Shown in pieces: positions 36,925 through 45,366 of a stretch of DNA of 64,000 nt; the first letter of the stretch is position 1, and each line of letters opens with the position of its first letter. The notes beneath the pieces were generated by a model, which was given only the letters and a program-made list of their open reading frames with translations, was not told the DNA's origin and searched no databases. The DNA is from Ralstonia sp. UBA689 (lineage in GTDB: Bacteria > Pseudomonadota > Gammaproteobacteria > Burkholderiales > Burkholderiaceae): the NCBI RefSeq assembly GCF_002298975.1, contig NZ_DBMV01000009.1, positions 90,570 to 154,569 on the forward strand, written 5' to 3'. The translations under genes were made by a program, and so were the position numbers.

Positions 36925-36985
36925 GTGCATCGTAAATTGCACCCGCCACCGAGAGAATATGGCTTCTTATGCATACACTCTCTCG
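36925..36985. promoter_or_regulatory. Divergent operator region, nmrA-like gene / lysR
   Basis: Perfect 7-bp inverted repeat CGAGAGA (36950-36956) / TCTCTCG (36979-36985) with a 22-nt AT-richer spacer, and a second dyad GTGCA (36925-36929) / TGCAC (36938-36942). Both lie in the 108 bp between the two start codons, where a LysR protein would bind. Binding is inferred. Confidence 0.45.
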
Positions 36986-37002
36986 ATAATCAGGAGAATT
37001 CT

Positions 37003-37905
37003 ATGGACCGAGCCGACGACATTGCTGTCTTCATCGCCGTGGTGGAGGCCGGCAGCTTGACCGCAGCCGCGCGCCAGCTCGGGCGCTCGCTGCAGGCTGT
37101 CAGCCGTGCGCTGGCATTGCTGGAGCAGAGCATCGGCATCGCACTGATCCGGCGCACCACACGCCGCTGCAGCCCGACCGAGGCCGGTGCAGCGTTCTAC
37201 CGGCGGGTGAAGCCCGCGTTTGCCGAAATCCACGACGCCTGGGCCGAAGCGGCTGAGTTGCGCGACGCCCCCTCCGGCGTGCTGCGCATCAGCGCGCCGG
37301 TGCTGTTCGCGCCGGCCTACTTGGTGCCGGCTGCGGCGAAGTTCATGGCGCGCCATCCGCGTGTGGAGGTCGACCTCACGCTCGCGGACGCCTTTGCCGA
37401 CCTGATCGGCCAGGATCTGGATCTGGCCGTACGCATCGGCGATTTGCCCGACTCCGACCTGAAAGCGCGGCGTTTGGGCGTACTTCGACGTGTGGTGTTC
37501 GGCACGCCGGACTACTTTGCTCGGCACGGCTACCCGCAGCATCCGTCGGACCTTGCACAGCACGAATGTGTGGTACGGCCGGTACCGGGTCGGGACAGCA
37601 CGTGGCCGTTCCACATCAACGGCAGACTGCGACGCGTAAAGGTCAGCGGACGCTTCCGCGCAGACGCCAGCGCCACGGCCATTGAAGGCGTGGCGCAGGG
37701 GCTGGGGCTCGGCTTCGGGCCGCTGTGGCAGGTGCGCCATCTGCTCGATTCGGGCCGGATCGAGATCGTGCTGGTGCCGTTCGAACCGCCACCAACGCCT
37801 GTCCAGCTCGTCTGGCACCCGACACGCACACCACTGGCACGCACGCGGCTGTTTGCCGACTTTCTCGTCGACGAACTGAAAGGCGTGCGCGACTTGGCGA
37901 TCTGA
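37003..37905 (+). CDS. LysR family transcriptional regulator
   Basis: 300 aa from ATG 37003, with AGGAG 8 nt upstream. The HTH occupies about 5-62 (FIAVVEAGSLTAAARQLGRSL then QAVSRALALLEQSIG), and the effector-binding domain runs from ~90. Overall it resembles the CrgA/DsdC-like subgroup with a C-terminal HPTRTPLARTRLFADFL segment. It is divergent from the NmrA-like gene. The effector is unknown. Confidence 0.88.
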   Translation: MDRADDIAVFIAVVEAGSLTAAARQLGRSLQAVSRALALLEQSIGIALIRRTTRRCSPTEAGAAFYRRVKPAFAEIHDAWAEAAELRDAPSGVLRISAPVLFAPAYLVPAAAKFMARHPRVEVDLTLADAFADLIGQDLDLAVRIGDLPDSDLKARRLGVLRRVVFGTPDYFARHGYPQHPSDLAQHECVVRPVPGRDSTWPFHINGRLRRVKVSGRFRADASATAIEGVAQGLGLGFGPLWQVRHLLDSGRIEIVLVPFEPPPTPVQLVWHPTRTPLARTRLFADFLVDELKGVRDLAI

Positions 37906-37948
37906 AACGTCATCAATGCAGGCCTTCCGGGCGCCAGCGAAATTGCGC

Positions 37949-37971
37949 GAGGCGCCCTAAAATAGCGCCTC
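37949..37971 (+). promoter_or_regulatory. Hairpin/-10 overlap upstream of gloA
   Basis: GAGGCGC (37949-37955) / GCGCCTC (37965-37971) form a perfect 7-bp dyad whose 9-nt loop holds TAAAAT (37958-37963), a -10-like hexamer, followed by TTT. It may be a weak terminator for the lysR gene, a repressor site over the gloA promoter, or both. Confidence 0.4.
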
Positions 37972-37997
37972 TTTGCAGTCCCTCATGGAGGAACCCC

Positions 37998-38405
37998 ATG
38001 CGAATGCTCCACACCATGCTGCGCGTCGGCGACATGCAGCGCTCGATCGATTTCTACACCAAGGTGCTCGGCATGCAGTTGCTGCGCACCAGCGACAATC
38101 CCGAATACAAGTATTCGCTGGCCTTCGTCGGCTACGGCCCGGAGAGCGGCAATACCGTCATCGAACTGACCTACAACTACGGCGTTAGCGAGTACGAACT
38201 CGGCACCGCGTTTGGCCACCTCGCCATCGAGGTCGACAACGCCGCACAGGCCTGCGAACAGATTCGCGCTGCCGGCGGCAAGGTCACGCGCGAGGCCGGC
38301 CCGGTCAAGGGCGGCAGCACCGTCATCGCTTTCGTGGAAGATCCGGACGGCTACAAGATCGAACTGATCCAGGCACGCTCGATGCCCGATGGCAACCGTC
38401 ACTGA
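37998..38405 (+). CDS. gloA: Lactoylglutathione lyase (glyoxalase I)
   Basis: 135 aa, exactly the E. coli GloA size, starting MRMLHTMLRVGDMQRSIDFY. Metal ligands fit the family: H5 and E56 in the first half, H74 (AFGHLAIEV) and E122 (DGYKIELIQ) in the second. It isomerises the glutathione-methylglyoxal hemithioacetal. AGGA lies upstream of the ATG. The end overlaps the start of the EamA transporter by 17 bp. Confidence 0.93.
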   Translation: MRMLHTMLRVGDMQRSIDFYTKVLGMQLLRTSDNPEYKYSLAFVGYGPESGNTVIELTYNYGVSEYELGTAFGHLAIEVDNAAQACEQIRAAGGKVTREAGPVKGGSTVIAFVEDPDGYKIELIQARSMPDGNRH

Positions 38406-39294
38406 CGCGGTCCGCCGGCCGCTGGACGGCACCGCCATCGGCCTGATGGTGGTGCTGTGCATGTGCTGGGGCTTCCAGCAGGTGGCCATCAAGGTCGCAG
38501 CGCACGACGTCGGGCCGGTGATGCAGGCCGGCGTGCGCTCGTCGATCGCGGCAGTGCTGGTGCTGGCGTTTGCGCTGTGGCGCGGGACGTGCCTCTCGGT
38601 GCGCGACGGCACGCTGCCCGGCGGGCTGATGGCGGGCATCCTGTTTGGCGTCGAGTTCCTGTGCATCTTCATCGGCCTGGGCTACACCACGGCCTCGCGC
38701 ATGGCGGTGTTCCTCTACACCGCGCCGATCTTCACTGCACTCGGCCTGCAATTCTTCGTGCCGGGGGAGCATTTGCGACCGCGCCAATGGATCGGCATCG
38801 GCATTGCGTTTGCGGGGATCTTGTTGGCATTTGCCGACGGCATCCTGCACCCGGCAGCCGGCCCTTCGACGTCGTTGGGTGATGCGCTGGGCGTGGTGGC
38901 GGGTGCGCTATGGGGTGCGACAACCATCGTCGTGCGTGCGAGCAAGCTGTCGAACGCGCCGGCAGCGAAGACGCTGCTGTACCAGTTGGCCGTCTCGGCC
39001 GTGCTGCTGATGGTGATGGCAGCCGGCACCGGCCAGGCCTTCACGGCCAACCTGACGCCGACCGCACTGGCCAGCCTCGCCTACCAATCCGTGCTGATTG
39101 CCTTTGCGAGCTACCTGACGTGGTTCTGGCTGCTACGCCGCTACCTGGCGTCGCGGTTGTCGGTGTTCTCGTTCCTGACACCGCTGTTTGGCGTGGCCTT
39201 CGGCGTGCTGCTGTTGCACGAGCCGGTCGGCTTGCGATTTGTGCTGGCAGCCGCGCTGGTGCTCTCCGGCATCCTGCTGGTCAATCTTCGGTGA
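38389..39294 (+). CDS. EamA/DMT family exporter
   Basis: 301 aa, ten hydrophobic segments arranged as two EamA repeats. It starts with a short cytoplasmic lead (MATVTDAVRRPLDGTA) and the family-typical CMCWGFQQVAIKVA. Drug/metabolite exporters of this kind export amino acids or toxic metabolites; the substrate is unknown. Start lies inside the end of gloA, which suggests coupling, and the 3' end overlaps rsmA convergently by 14 bp. Confidence 0.85.
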   Translation: MATVTDAVRRPLDGTAIGLMVVLCMCWGFQQVAIKVAAHDVGPVMQAGVRSSIAAVLVLAFALWRGTCLSVRDGTLPGGLMAGILFGVEFLCIFIGLGYTTASRMAVFLYTAPIFTALGLQFFVPGEHLRPRQWIGIGIAFAGILLAFADGILHPAAGPSTSLGDALGVVAGALWGATTIVVRASKLSNAPAAKTLLYQLAVSAVLLMVMAAGTGQAFTANLTPTALASLAYQSVLIAFASYLTWFWLLRRYLASRLSVFSFLTPLFGVAFGVLLLHEPVGLRFVLAAALVLSGILLVNLR

Positions 39295-40126
39295 GGTCAG
39301 ACACGCTGCCGGCGATCAGGTGCGCCGGCAGCGCGTTCGCCACCGCTACGAAATCCTCCACCGGCACCTCTTCCGCACGGCGGCCCAGATCGAAGCCGAG
39401 CGCTTCGAAATCGATCGCATCGCGCAGCGACCCCAGCGTGTTGCGCAGCACCTTGCGCCGCTGCGAGAACGCCATCGTCACCACCATGCCCAGCGCGCGC
39501 ATGTCCACAGGGGCATACGGCGATTTGTCCGCCGGCCAAGGAATCATCCGCACCACTGCCGAATCCACCTTGGGCGGTGGGTTGAATGAACCCGGCGGCA
39601 CGTCCAGTACCTGCTCCATGTAGTACCGCACCTGCAGCATGACCGACAGCCGGCTGAACGCCTTGCTGCCCGGCGCGGCCACCATACGATCGACCACTTC
39701 CTTCTGCAGCATGAAGTGCTGGTCGCGCACACGGTCGGCAAATGCCGCCAGGTGAAACAGCAGCGGGCTGGAGATGTTGTACGGCAGGTTGCCGACGATG
39801 CGCAGCGGTCGACCGGGCACATGCAGCGCGCCAAAATCGAACGTCAGCGCATCGCCTGCATGGACGATCAGCCGATCACCGAAACGCCGCTGCAGGCGTG
39901 CGACCAGATCGCGGTCCAGTTCGACCACTTGCAGCGTACGCACGCGCTCCATCAACGGCACAGTGAGCGCACCCAGGCCGGGGCCGATCTCGACCAGCAC
40001 GTCGTCCGGCTGCGGATCGATGGCCGAAACGATGGCGTGGATCACGCCGTCATCGACCAGGAAGTTCTGGCCGAAGCGCTTGCGGGCCTGGTGCCCCTGG
40101 TGAACGCCGGTCGTGGATCGTGCCAT
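39281..40126 (-). CDS. rsmA: 16S rRNA dimethyladenosine transferase RsmA (KsgA)
   Basis: 281 aa from ATG 40126 (MARSTTGVHQGHQARKRFGQNFL). The SAM-binding motif VEIGPGLGALT and the catalytic motif GNLPYNISSPLLFHL are intact. It dimethylates A1518 and A1519 of 16S rRNA late in small-subunit assembly. It lies downstream of pdxA and surA in the widespread surA-pdxA-rsmA order. A 14-bp tail-to-tail overlap with the EamA gene leaves no room for a separate terminator. Confidence 0.94.
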   Translation of the reverse strand: MARSTTGVHQGHQARKRFGQNFLVDDGVIHAIVSAIDPQPDDVLVEIGPGLGALTVPLMERVRTLQVVELDRDLVARLQRRFGDRLIVHAGDALTFDFGALHVPGRPLRIVGNLPYNISSPLLFHLAAFADRVRDQHFMLQKEVVDRMVAAPGSKAFSRLSVMLQVRYYMEQVLDVPPGSFNPPPKVDSAVVRMIPWPADKSPYAPVDMRALGMVVTMAFSQRRKVLRNTLGSLRDAIDFEALGFDLGRRAEEVPVEDFVAVANALPAHLIAGSVSDLTED

Positions 40127-40161
40127 CGTGCAACTCGAAATCAAAAAGGTGAAAGCGGGAA

Positions 40162-41178
40162 TCAGGATCGCGTTGTATGCCGAGCCATGGCAATCGCGGT
40201 ATCGATCGCCTCGAGCATGCTGCCGAATTCTGCGCGACCAGTGCCGGCCAGATCCAGTGCGGTGCCGTGATCGACCGACGTGCGCACGAACGGCAAACCC
40301 AGCGTGATGTTCACGCCATGACCGAAGGTGCCGTACTTGAGCGGCGCCAAACCTTGGTCGTGGTACATCGCAAGCACGCAATCGGCACCGGCCAAAAGGC
40401 GCGGCTGGAACAGCGTGTCGGCCGGATACGGGCCGCGCGCATCGATGCCGCGCGCGCGCGCGCGGGCGATGGCTGGTTCGATCACCTCGATCTCCTCCCG
40501 GCCGAGGTGGCCGGACTCCCCGGCATGTGGGTTCAGCCCGGTCACGAGGATGCGCGGCGCGGCCAGCCCGAAACGGGTGCGCAGGTCACGTTGCACGATA
40601 TCGAGGGTTTCGTCGAGCACCAAGGGCGTGATGGCATCCGGCACGTCGCGCAGCGGCAAGTGCGTAGTCGCTAGCGCCACACGCAGCATGGCGTTGTCGT
40701 GCGCAGGCTGTGGGCCGGCCAGCATCATCACCACGCGCGGCGTGCGACTGCGCTCGGCGAGATATTCGGTGTGGCCCCTGAAGGGCACGCCGGCATCGTT
40801 GATGGTGCTCTTCTGCACCGGCGCCGTCACCATCGCGTCATAGCGCCCGCCATCTGCCGTACCCAGCAGGCAACCATCGATGGCCGCGTCGAGCAGGTCG
40901 AGCACATAGCGCCCGTTGGCGGCGTCGAGCACGCCTGCCCGCACCTGCGCACCGAGCGGCCGCGCCACGATGGTCAGCGCTGTGGACGCCACGCGCCAGA
41001 AATCGCCCTGGCCAATGGCATCGGCACGCGCCTGCAACAGCGCTGCATCGCCGATCACGTGCCATTGCACGTCGGCATAGCGCGACGACGCCTGCCGCGC
41101 CAGGTGCAGCAGGGCTGCCACGGTAATGTCGGGACCGATGCCGGCAGGCTCGCCGGTGGTAATCGCAATGTTCAGCAT
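40162..41178 (-). CDS. pdxA: 4-hydroxythreonine-4-phosphate dehydrogenase
   Basis: 338 aa, standard length. It begins MLNIAITTGEPAGIGPDI, contains the metal-binding His in GHTEYLA and MYHDQGLAPLKY, and ends with the conserved SVDHGTALDLAGTG block. It oxidises 4-phosphohydroxy-L-threonine in the DXP-dependent pyridoxal phosphate pathway. It is separated from surA by a minus-strand terminator, so it probably has its own promoter and may carry rsmA with it. Confidence 0.94.
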   Translation of the reverse strand: MLNIAITTGEPAGIGPDITVAALLHLARQASSRYADVQWHVIGDAALLQARADAIGQGDFWRVASTALTIVARPLGAQVRAGVLDAANGRYVLDLLDAAIDGCLLGTADGGRYDAMVTAPVQKSTINDAGVPFRGHTEYLAERSRTPRVVMMLAGPQPAHDNAMLRVALATTHLPLRDVPDAITPLVLDETLDIVQRDLRTRFGLAAPRILVTGLNPHAGESGHLGREEIEVIEPAIARARARGIDARGPYPADTLFQPRLLAGADCVLAMYHDQGLAPLKYGTFGHGVNITLGLPFVRTSVDHGTALDLAGTGRAEFGSMLEAIDTAIAMARHTTRS

Positions 41179-41213
41179 GAAGCGCTTGTCGGAAGCGATC
41201 TAGTAGTCAATCC

Positions 41214-41246
41214 AAAAACGCCACGGCCGCCCGCAGGCGGCCGTGT
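41214..41246 (-). terminator. Intrinsic terminator after surA
   Basis: A 10-bp perfect stem CACGGCCGCC-type (41222-41231 with 41236-41245), loop CGCA, followed on the minus strand by GGCGTTTTTGG. It lies between the surA stop and the pdxA start and ends the lptD-surA transcript. Confidence 0.85.
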
Positions 41247-41267
41247 GCGATGCGGATACCCGTAAGC

Positions 41268-42773
41268 TTACTGCTGACGGTTCACGCGGTATTCCACGTG
41301 CGCCGTGTCGCGCAGTTCACGCAACCAGTCTTCGTACGCTGCCTGGACCTTCTGCTCGCGGATCACCGAGCGCGCATAGTCGCGCTGGCGGTCCACCGGC
41401 ACATCGGCCTCGCGGCGGCCTTCCACCTGGATCAGGTGCACGCCGAACTGGCTCTGCACCGGCTGCGAAACTTCGCCCGGCTTGAGCTGATTCATCGCCT
41501 GCTCAAATTCCGGCACAAGCTGACCCGGCGACACCCAGCCCAGCTCGCCACCCGCGCTGGCCGAGCCATCCTGCGAGAAACGGCGCGCCGCATCGGCAAA
41601 ATCGTAGCCGTGGACGATACGGTCACGCAGGCCAGCCAGTTGGCGACGTGCGTCGTCGGCCGACATGGTCGGACCGGTCTTGATCAGGATGTGGCGCGCC
41701 TGCGTCTGCTGCACCTTGGTAGCGATGGCCGTGCCCGGCGCGCGCTTCTCAAGCAGCTTGAGCACGTGGTAGCCCGCAGGGCTCTCGATGACTTGGCCCG
41801 CCACCTGGCCGGGCTTCATGTCGATCACCGCGTTGGCGAACACGGCCGGCAGGCGGCCGATCGGGCGCAGGCCCAACTCGCCGCCCTGCGCAGCATCCGG
41901 CCCGCCGGAGTTCTCGCGCGCCAGCTTGGCGAAGTCCGCGCTGCCCTGGGCTTGCTTGAGCAGGCTTTCAGCCTTGCTGCGTGCAGCCGCCTTCTGGTCA
42001 GCCGTGGCGTCCTCCGCTACCGGCACGAGGATCTGCGCAACGTTGTATTCCTGCTCACCGGCCGCAGCAGCACCGCCACCCTGCTGCACAAGGAAGTTAT
42101 CGATTTCGCCGTCGTAGACCTGCACCTTGGAATCGACCTCGCGCTCGCGCAGACGGGCCAGCAGGATCTCCTGGCGCAGATCTGCGCGGTATTTGTCGTA
42201 GGTCAGGCCCGACTGCGACAGCTTGCTCTTGAGCTGTGCTACCGACAGGTTATTGCGCTGGGCCACGCTTTCCACCGCACGGTCCACATCGGCATCGGAC
42301 ACGCGGATCCCGCTTTCCTTGGCGGTCTGCGCCTGCACGCGCTCCAGAATCAGTTGCTCGAGCACTTCGCCCAGCAAAGCGGCGCGCTGAGGCAGCGGGC
42401 GATTCTGCGCCTGGAAGGTGCGCTCGACCAGATCGGCGCGGTTGAGCAGTTCGCGGCGGGTGATGACATCGGTGTTGACCACGGCCACCACCTCGTCGAC
42501 GAGCTGGCCGCGCTGCGTGCCGGCGGCGGCCGGGCCGGGCAGCGTCCCCTGCAGCAGCGGCTGGCTGGGCGATGCATCCGGAGAGGAGAAGACGCCGCGC
42601 AGCGGCGCGCCCTTCTTCTGCTGCGGCTGTTGTGCATGGGCCGCAGGCGCTAGTGCGACACCGACGGCCAGTGCGACCAGTGCACCGGTCATGGCGCCCA
42701 GGCGGCGGGTGTGCGCCACGCGTGTGGCAATACGGTCAGCGGTCGATTTGAATGCCATCATGTCGTTATTCAT
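41268..42773 (-). CDS. surA: Periplasmic chaperone/peptidyl-prolyl isomerase SurA
   Basis: 501 aa, longer than E. coli SurA (428 aa). Signal peptide (hydrophobic about 28-43, AHA-QQ), a Gln/Pro-rich linker, the N-terminal chaperone domain (DEVVAVVNTDVITRRELLNR), then two parvulin domains. The first is divergent (YNVAQILVPV...GGELGLRPIG); the second is canonical (QARHILIKTGP...GGELGWVSPGQLVPEFE). It escorts unfolded outer-membrane proteins, LptD among them, to BAM. The start overlaps the lptD stop by 8 nt, so the chaperone is coupled to its client. Confidence 0.93.
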   Translation of the reverse strand: MNNDMMAFKSTADRIATRVAHTRRLGAMTGALVALAVGVALAPAAHAQQPQQKKGAPLRGVFSSPDASPSQPLLQGTLPGPAAAGTQRGQLVDEVVAVVNTDVITRRELLNRADLVERTFQAQNRPLPQRAALLGEVLEQLILERVQAQTAKESGIRVSDADVDRAVESVAQRNNLSVAQLKSKLSQSGLTYDKYRADLRQEILLARLREREVDSKVQVYDGEIDNFLVQQGGGAAAAGEQEYNVAQILVPVAEDATADQKAAARSKAESLLKQAQGSADFAKLARENSGGPDAAQGGELGLRPIGRLPAVFANAVIDMKPGQVAGQVIESPAGYHVLKLLEKRAPGTAIATKVQQTQARHILIKTGPTMSADDARRQLAGLRDRIVHGYDFADAARRFSQDGSASAGGELGWVSPGQLVPEFEQAMNQLKPGEVSQPVQSQFGVHLIQVEGRREADVPVDRQRDYARSVIREQKVQAAYEDWLRELRDTAHVEYRVNRQQ

Positions 42774-45177
42774 ATTGATCCAGCACGGACGGCGTAATCG
42801 GCTGCGCGGTCACCGGCTGATAGCCAGGCACGTTCAGACGGATCACGTCAATCGGATTGTTCCCCACCTTCGACAGGCCCTTGAACTCGATCTGGGCAAA
42901 GATGTGCGTCGTGTAGCCCGAAACCGCGTTGCTATAGCGCTGCACCGCCAGGCGGCCGACCCAGCAGTCAGCCACATACTCCAAGCCGACCAGCATGTCC
43001 GACGGCTTGTGCGCATTCATGTCGTAGCCGATGCGTCCCAGGCCGTACAGGCGCCGCGTGATCGGCCACTGTGCCGAGATGTCGGTCTGCTCCAGCGGCA
43101 ACTGACCGGTGTTGGCATCGGCGCGGTAGTAGCGGTAGCCGAGGTTGATCACCTTGTTGGCTTCCGGCTTCCAGCTGAACGCCACGGTCGAGCGCATGAT
43201 GCGGTCGATGTCCTGATTGTACTGAAGGTTGGTGTCGAAAAAGATGCCGCGGAACATCTGGATCGTGGTCGCGCCCAGAAGGTCCGAATAGCGGCGCACC
43301 GAGGTGGGCGCGGCACCCGCCAGCGTCACACGCTGGCCTTCGAAATCGATGCGCTGCGCGATCGTGGCGCGCAGGCGTTCGATGCCCGACTCCGCCTCGA
43401 CAAAGCGTGTGGTCACGCCAGCCGTCAGCTTGTTGTTGTCGGCGATGCGGTCGTAACCGGTGTAGGCGTTCTCGGTGAAGATCTGGCCGAGGTTGTAATC
43501 CGACTGGCCAGTGTCGAACAGTGGAATTTGCGACTGGTCGCGGTACGGCGTGTAGACATAGAACAGACGCGGCTCCAGCGTCTGGATGTAGCTGACGCCG
43601 AACAGCTTGGAGACCAACGGCGCGTCGCGCTCGAAGGTCAGACCGGAGTCGAGCGAGAAGGTCGGCAGCGTGCGGTTGATCTGCGTATCCTGGGTGTCGC
43701 CCGCAGGCCGGTCCAGCCGGTACGACGTGGCGTTCAGGATGAATTTGGGCGTAACGTACCAGCCCGGACGGACGATCGGATAGCTGATCGTCGGCTGCAT
43801 GAACAGGCGCTCGCCCTGCACGGTATCGGGCGTCGGGATCGAGAACCGCGTGTAGTTGGTCAAGAAGTTGATGTCGAACCCGCCGAAATCGTACCGGTTG
43901 TATGCCAGGCTCAACTCAGGCAAACGCTCGTACGGCGGCGACAACGGCGTGGTGGCCGTCGACAGGGTCTGGAACTTCTGCACCCGGGCCGTGGCCAGCC
44001 AGTCGCCGATCGCATACGTGACGCCGCCTTCCTGCGCGTACTGGCGCTGCGTCGCCGTGACGATGCTGCGGCCCAGGTCGTCCGGATAGGTGTTGTCGGA
44101 GACCTTGTTGTAGTTCACATAGGCGGATAGGCCAGGCGCCAGGCGCTGCGTGTGATTCACCGAAACCGACCAGCGGTTGCGGCCGGCCTCGCGATCATCG
44201 GGTAAGAACTCGCCGCGCAGGACGCCGCCGTACGACGAATCCAAATAGCGGTATTCGGCGCCCAACTGCAGTCCGCGCGTAGTCAGCAAGCGCGGATACA
44301 GCGTCAGGTCGCGGTTGGGCGCGATGTTGAAGTAGTACGGCAGCGTGACGTCGGCCCCGCTGCGGCTGTTGTAGCCGAACACCGGCGCCAGGAAACCGCT
44401 GCGCCGGTCGTCGTTGAGCGGGAAATCCATCATCGGTGCCGCAAACACCGGCACGCCGAAGAAATGCAGCACGCCATTGCGGCCGGTACCCACTTGGCGA
44501 TCGCTGTCGAGGTCGATGCGGCTGGCGCTGAAGTACCAGTCGACGTTATCCGGCGAACACGTGGTGTAGGTGCCGCGCGTGATACGGCTGTTGTCCTTGT
44601 CGATGAAGTCGATGCGGTCTGCGGTGCCGTGGCCGCCGGTCGAGTGGAACTCGTACGCCGGTGTGCTCATGGTGCCTTCATTGGCAGTCACCTTGAGCTT
44701 GGCATCCGGACCGGTGACCAGCGTACCGCCGCGGAATACCCGAACGTTACCGGTGGCAGTGGCCACGTCGGTGTCCTGGTTGTAATCGAGCGTATCGCCC
44801 TTGAGCACCGCACCGTTACGGCGCAACTCGCCGTGGCCGCGCAGGTGAATGTCCTCATTGGTGCGGCCGTCCATCGTGTCAGCCGCGGTGAAGGTGGGAG
44901 CGGTGTTGTCCGGGCGCTGGATGGGCTCGGCCATCTTCGGCACCAGCGGGCTGCCGCCCGGCGTGGTCGGGCCGGAGGTGGCCAGCGCCGTCACGGACGC
45001 AGCCGCCGACTGCGTGGCGTCCGCGCTCTGCGCCGCAGACGTCGCCGTCCAGACACCGGCCACCGCAAACACCAGCGGGCGCAATGCCAGCGCGCCACGC
45101 CGGTTGGCGCCGCGCTCATCGGACTTGGCAACAGCGGTACGCTGCCGGGGTTTCCTGGCTCGGTTCGGTTCGGTCAT
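42766..45177 (-). CDS. lptD: LPS-assembly outer membrane protein LptD
   Basis: 803 aa from ATG 45177 (MTEPNRARK). A long charged lead of ~28 residues precedes the hydrophobic signal segment (LRPLVFAVAGVWTATSAAQS). Then follow an N-terminal jellyroll of OstA type (LRGHGELRRNGAVLKGDTLDY) and a large beta-barrel. With LptE it inserts LPS into the outer leaflet. Only two cysteines occur in the mature protein, one in TTCSPDN and one near the end in VADCWVG, so at most one interdomain disulfide is possible; E. coli LptD has four Cys. It is divergent from amgK. Confidence 0.93.
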   Translation of the reverse strand: MTEPNRARKPRQRTAVAKSDERGANRRGALALRPLVFAVAGVWTATSAAQSADATQSAAASVTALATSGPTTPGGSPLVPKMAEPIQRPDNTAPTFTAADTMDGRTNEDIHLRGHGELRRNGAVLKGDTLDYNQDTDVATATGNVRVFRGGTLVTGPDAKLKVTANEGTMSTPAYEFHSTGGHGTADRIDFIDKDNSRITRGTYTTCSPDNVDWYFSASRIDLDSDRQVGTGRNGVLHFFGVPVFAAPMMDFPLNDDRRSGFLAPVFGYNSRSGADVTLPYYFNIAPNRDLTLYPRLLTTRGLQLGAEYRYLDSSYGGVLRGEFLPDDREAGRNRWSVSVNHTQRLAPGLSAYVNYNKVSDNTYPDDLGRSIVTATQRQYAQEGGVTYAIGDWLATARVQKFQTLSTATTPLSPPYERLPELSLAYNRYDFGGFDINFLTNYTRFSIPTPDTVQGERLFMQPTISYPIVRPGWYVTPKFILNATSYRLDRPAGDTQDTQINRTLPTFSLDSGLTFERDAPLVSKLFGVSYIQTLEPRLFYVYTPYRDQSQIPLFDTGQSDYNLGQIFTENAYTGYDRIADNNKLTAGVTTRFVEAESGIERLRATIAQRIDFEGQRVTLAGAAPTSVRRYSDLLGATTIQMFRGIFFDTNLQYNQDIDRIMRSTVAFSWKPEANKVINLGYRYYRADANTGQLPLEQTDISAQWPITRRLYGLGRIGYDMNAHKPSDMLVGLEYVADCWVGRLAVQRYSNAVSGYTTHIFAQIEFKGLSKVGNNPIDVIRLNVPGYQPVTAQPITPSVLDQYE

Positions 45178-45320
45178 GCAGATCGGGAACTGGGCCGCGC
45201 GTGCACAAGGCACACACGAACGCTTAATCGGTCAAACTCGCGGTCAGTACTGCGCGGTATCCCGCTATCGGGCGCGGCCCGGACAGGGCCTGCGCTCGCT
45301 CGCGGCGAAACTCGGTCGGG

Positions 45321-45326
45321 TATTAT
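45321..45326 (+). promoter_or_regulatory. Candidate -10 for amgK
   Basis: TATTAT, 41 bp upstream of the amgK ATG in the lptD/amgK divergent gap. It is the only strongly AT-rich hexamer there. A matching -35 is not obvious. Confidence 0.4.
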
Positions 45327-45366
45327 ACGGGGCTTCCTTCCTGCCTCATTCCAGCACTCCCTCAGC

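Noticed and set aside
44464..45366. N-terminal extension of AmgK (300 extra codons in frame)
   Set aside because: The extension is antisense to lptD and lacks kinase features; the family N-terminus and a -10-like site fit ATG 45367.
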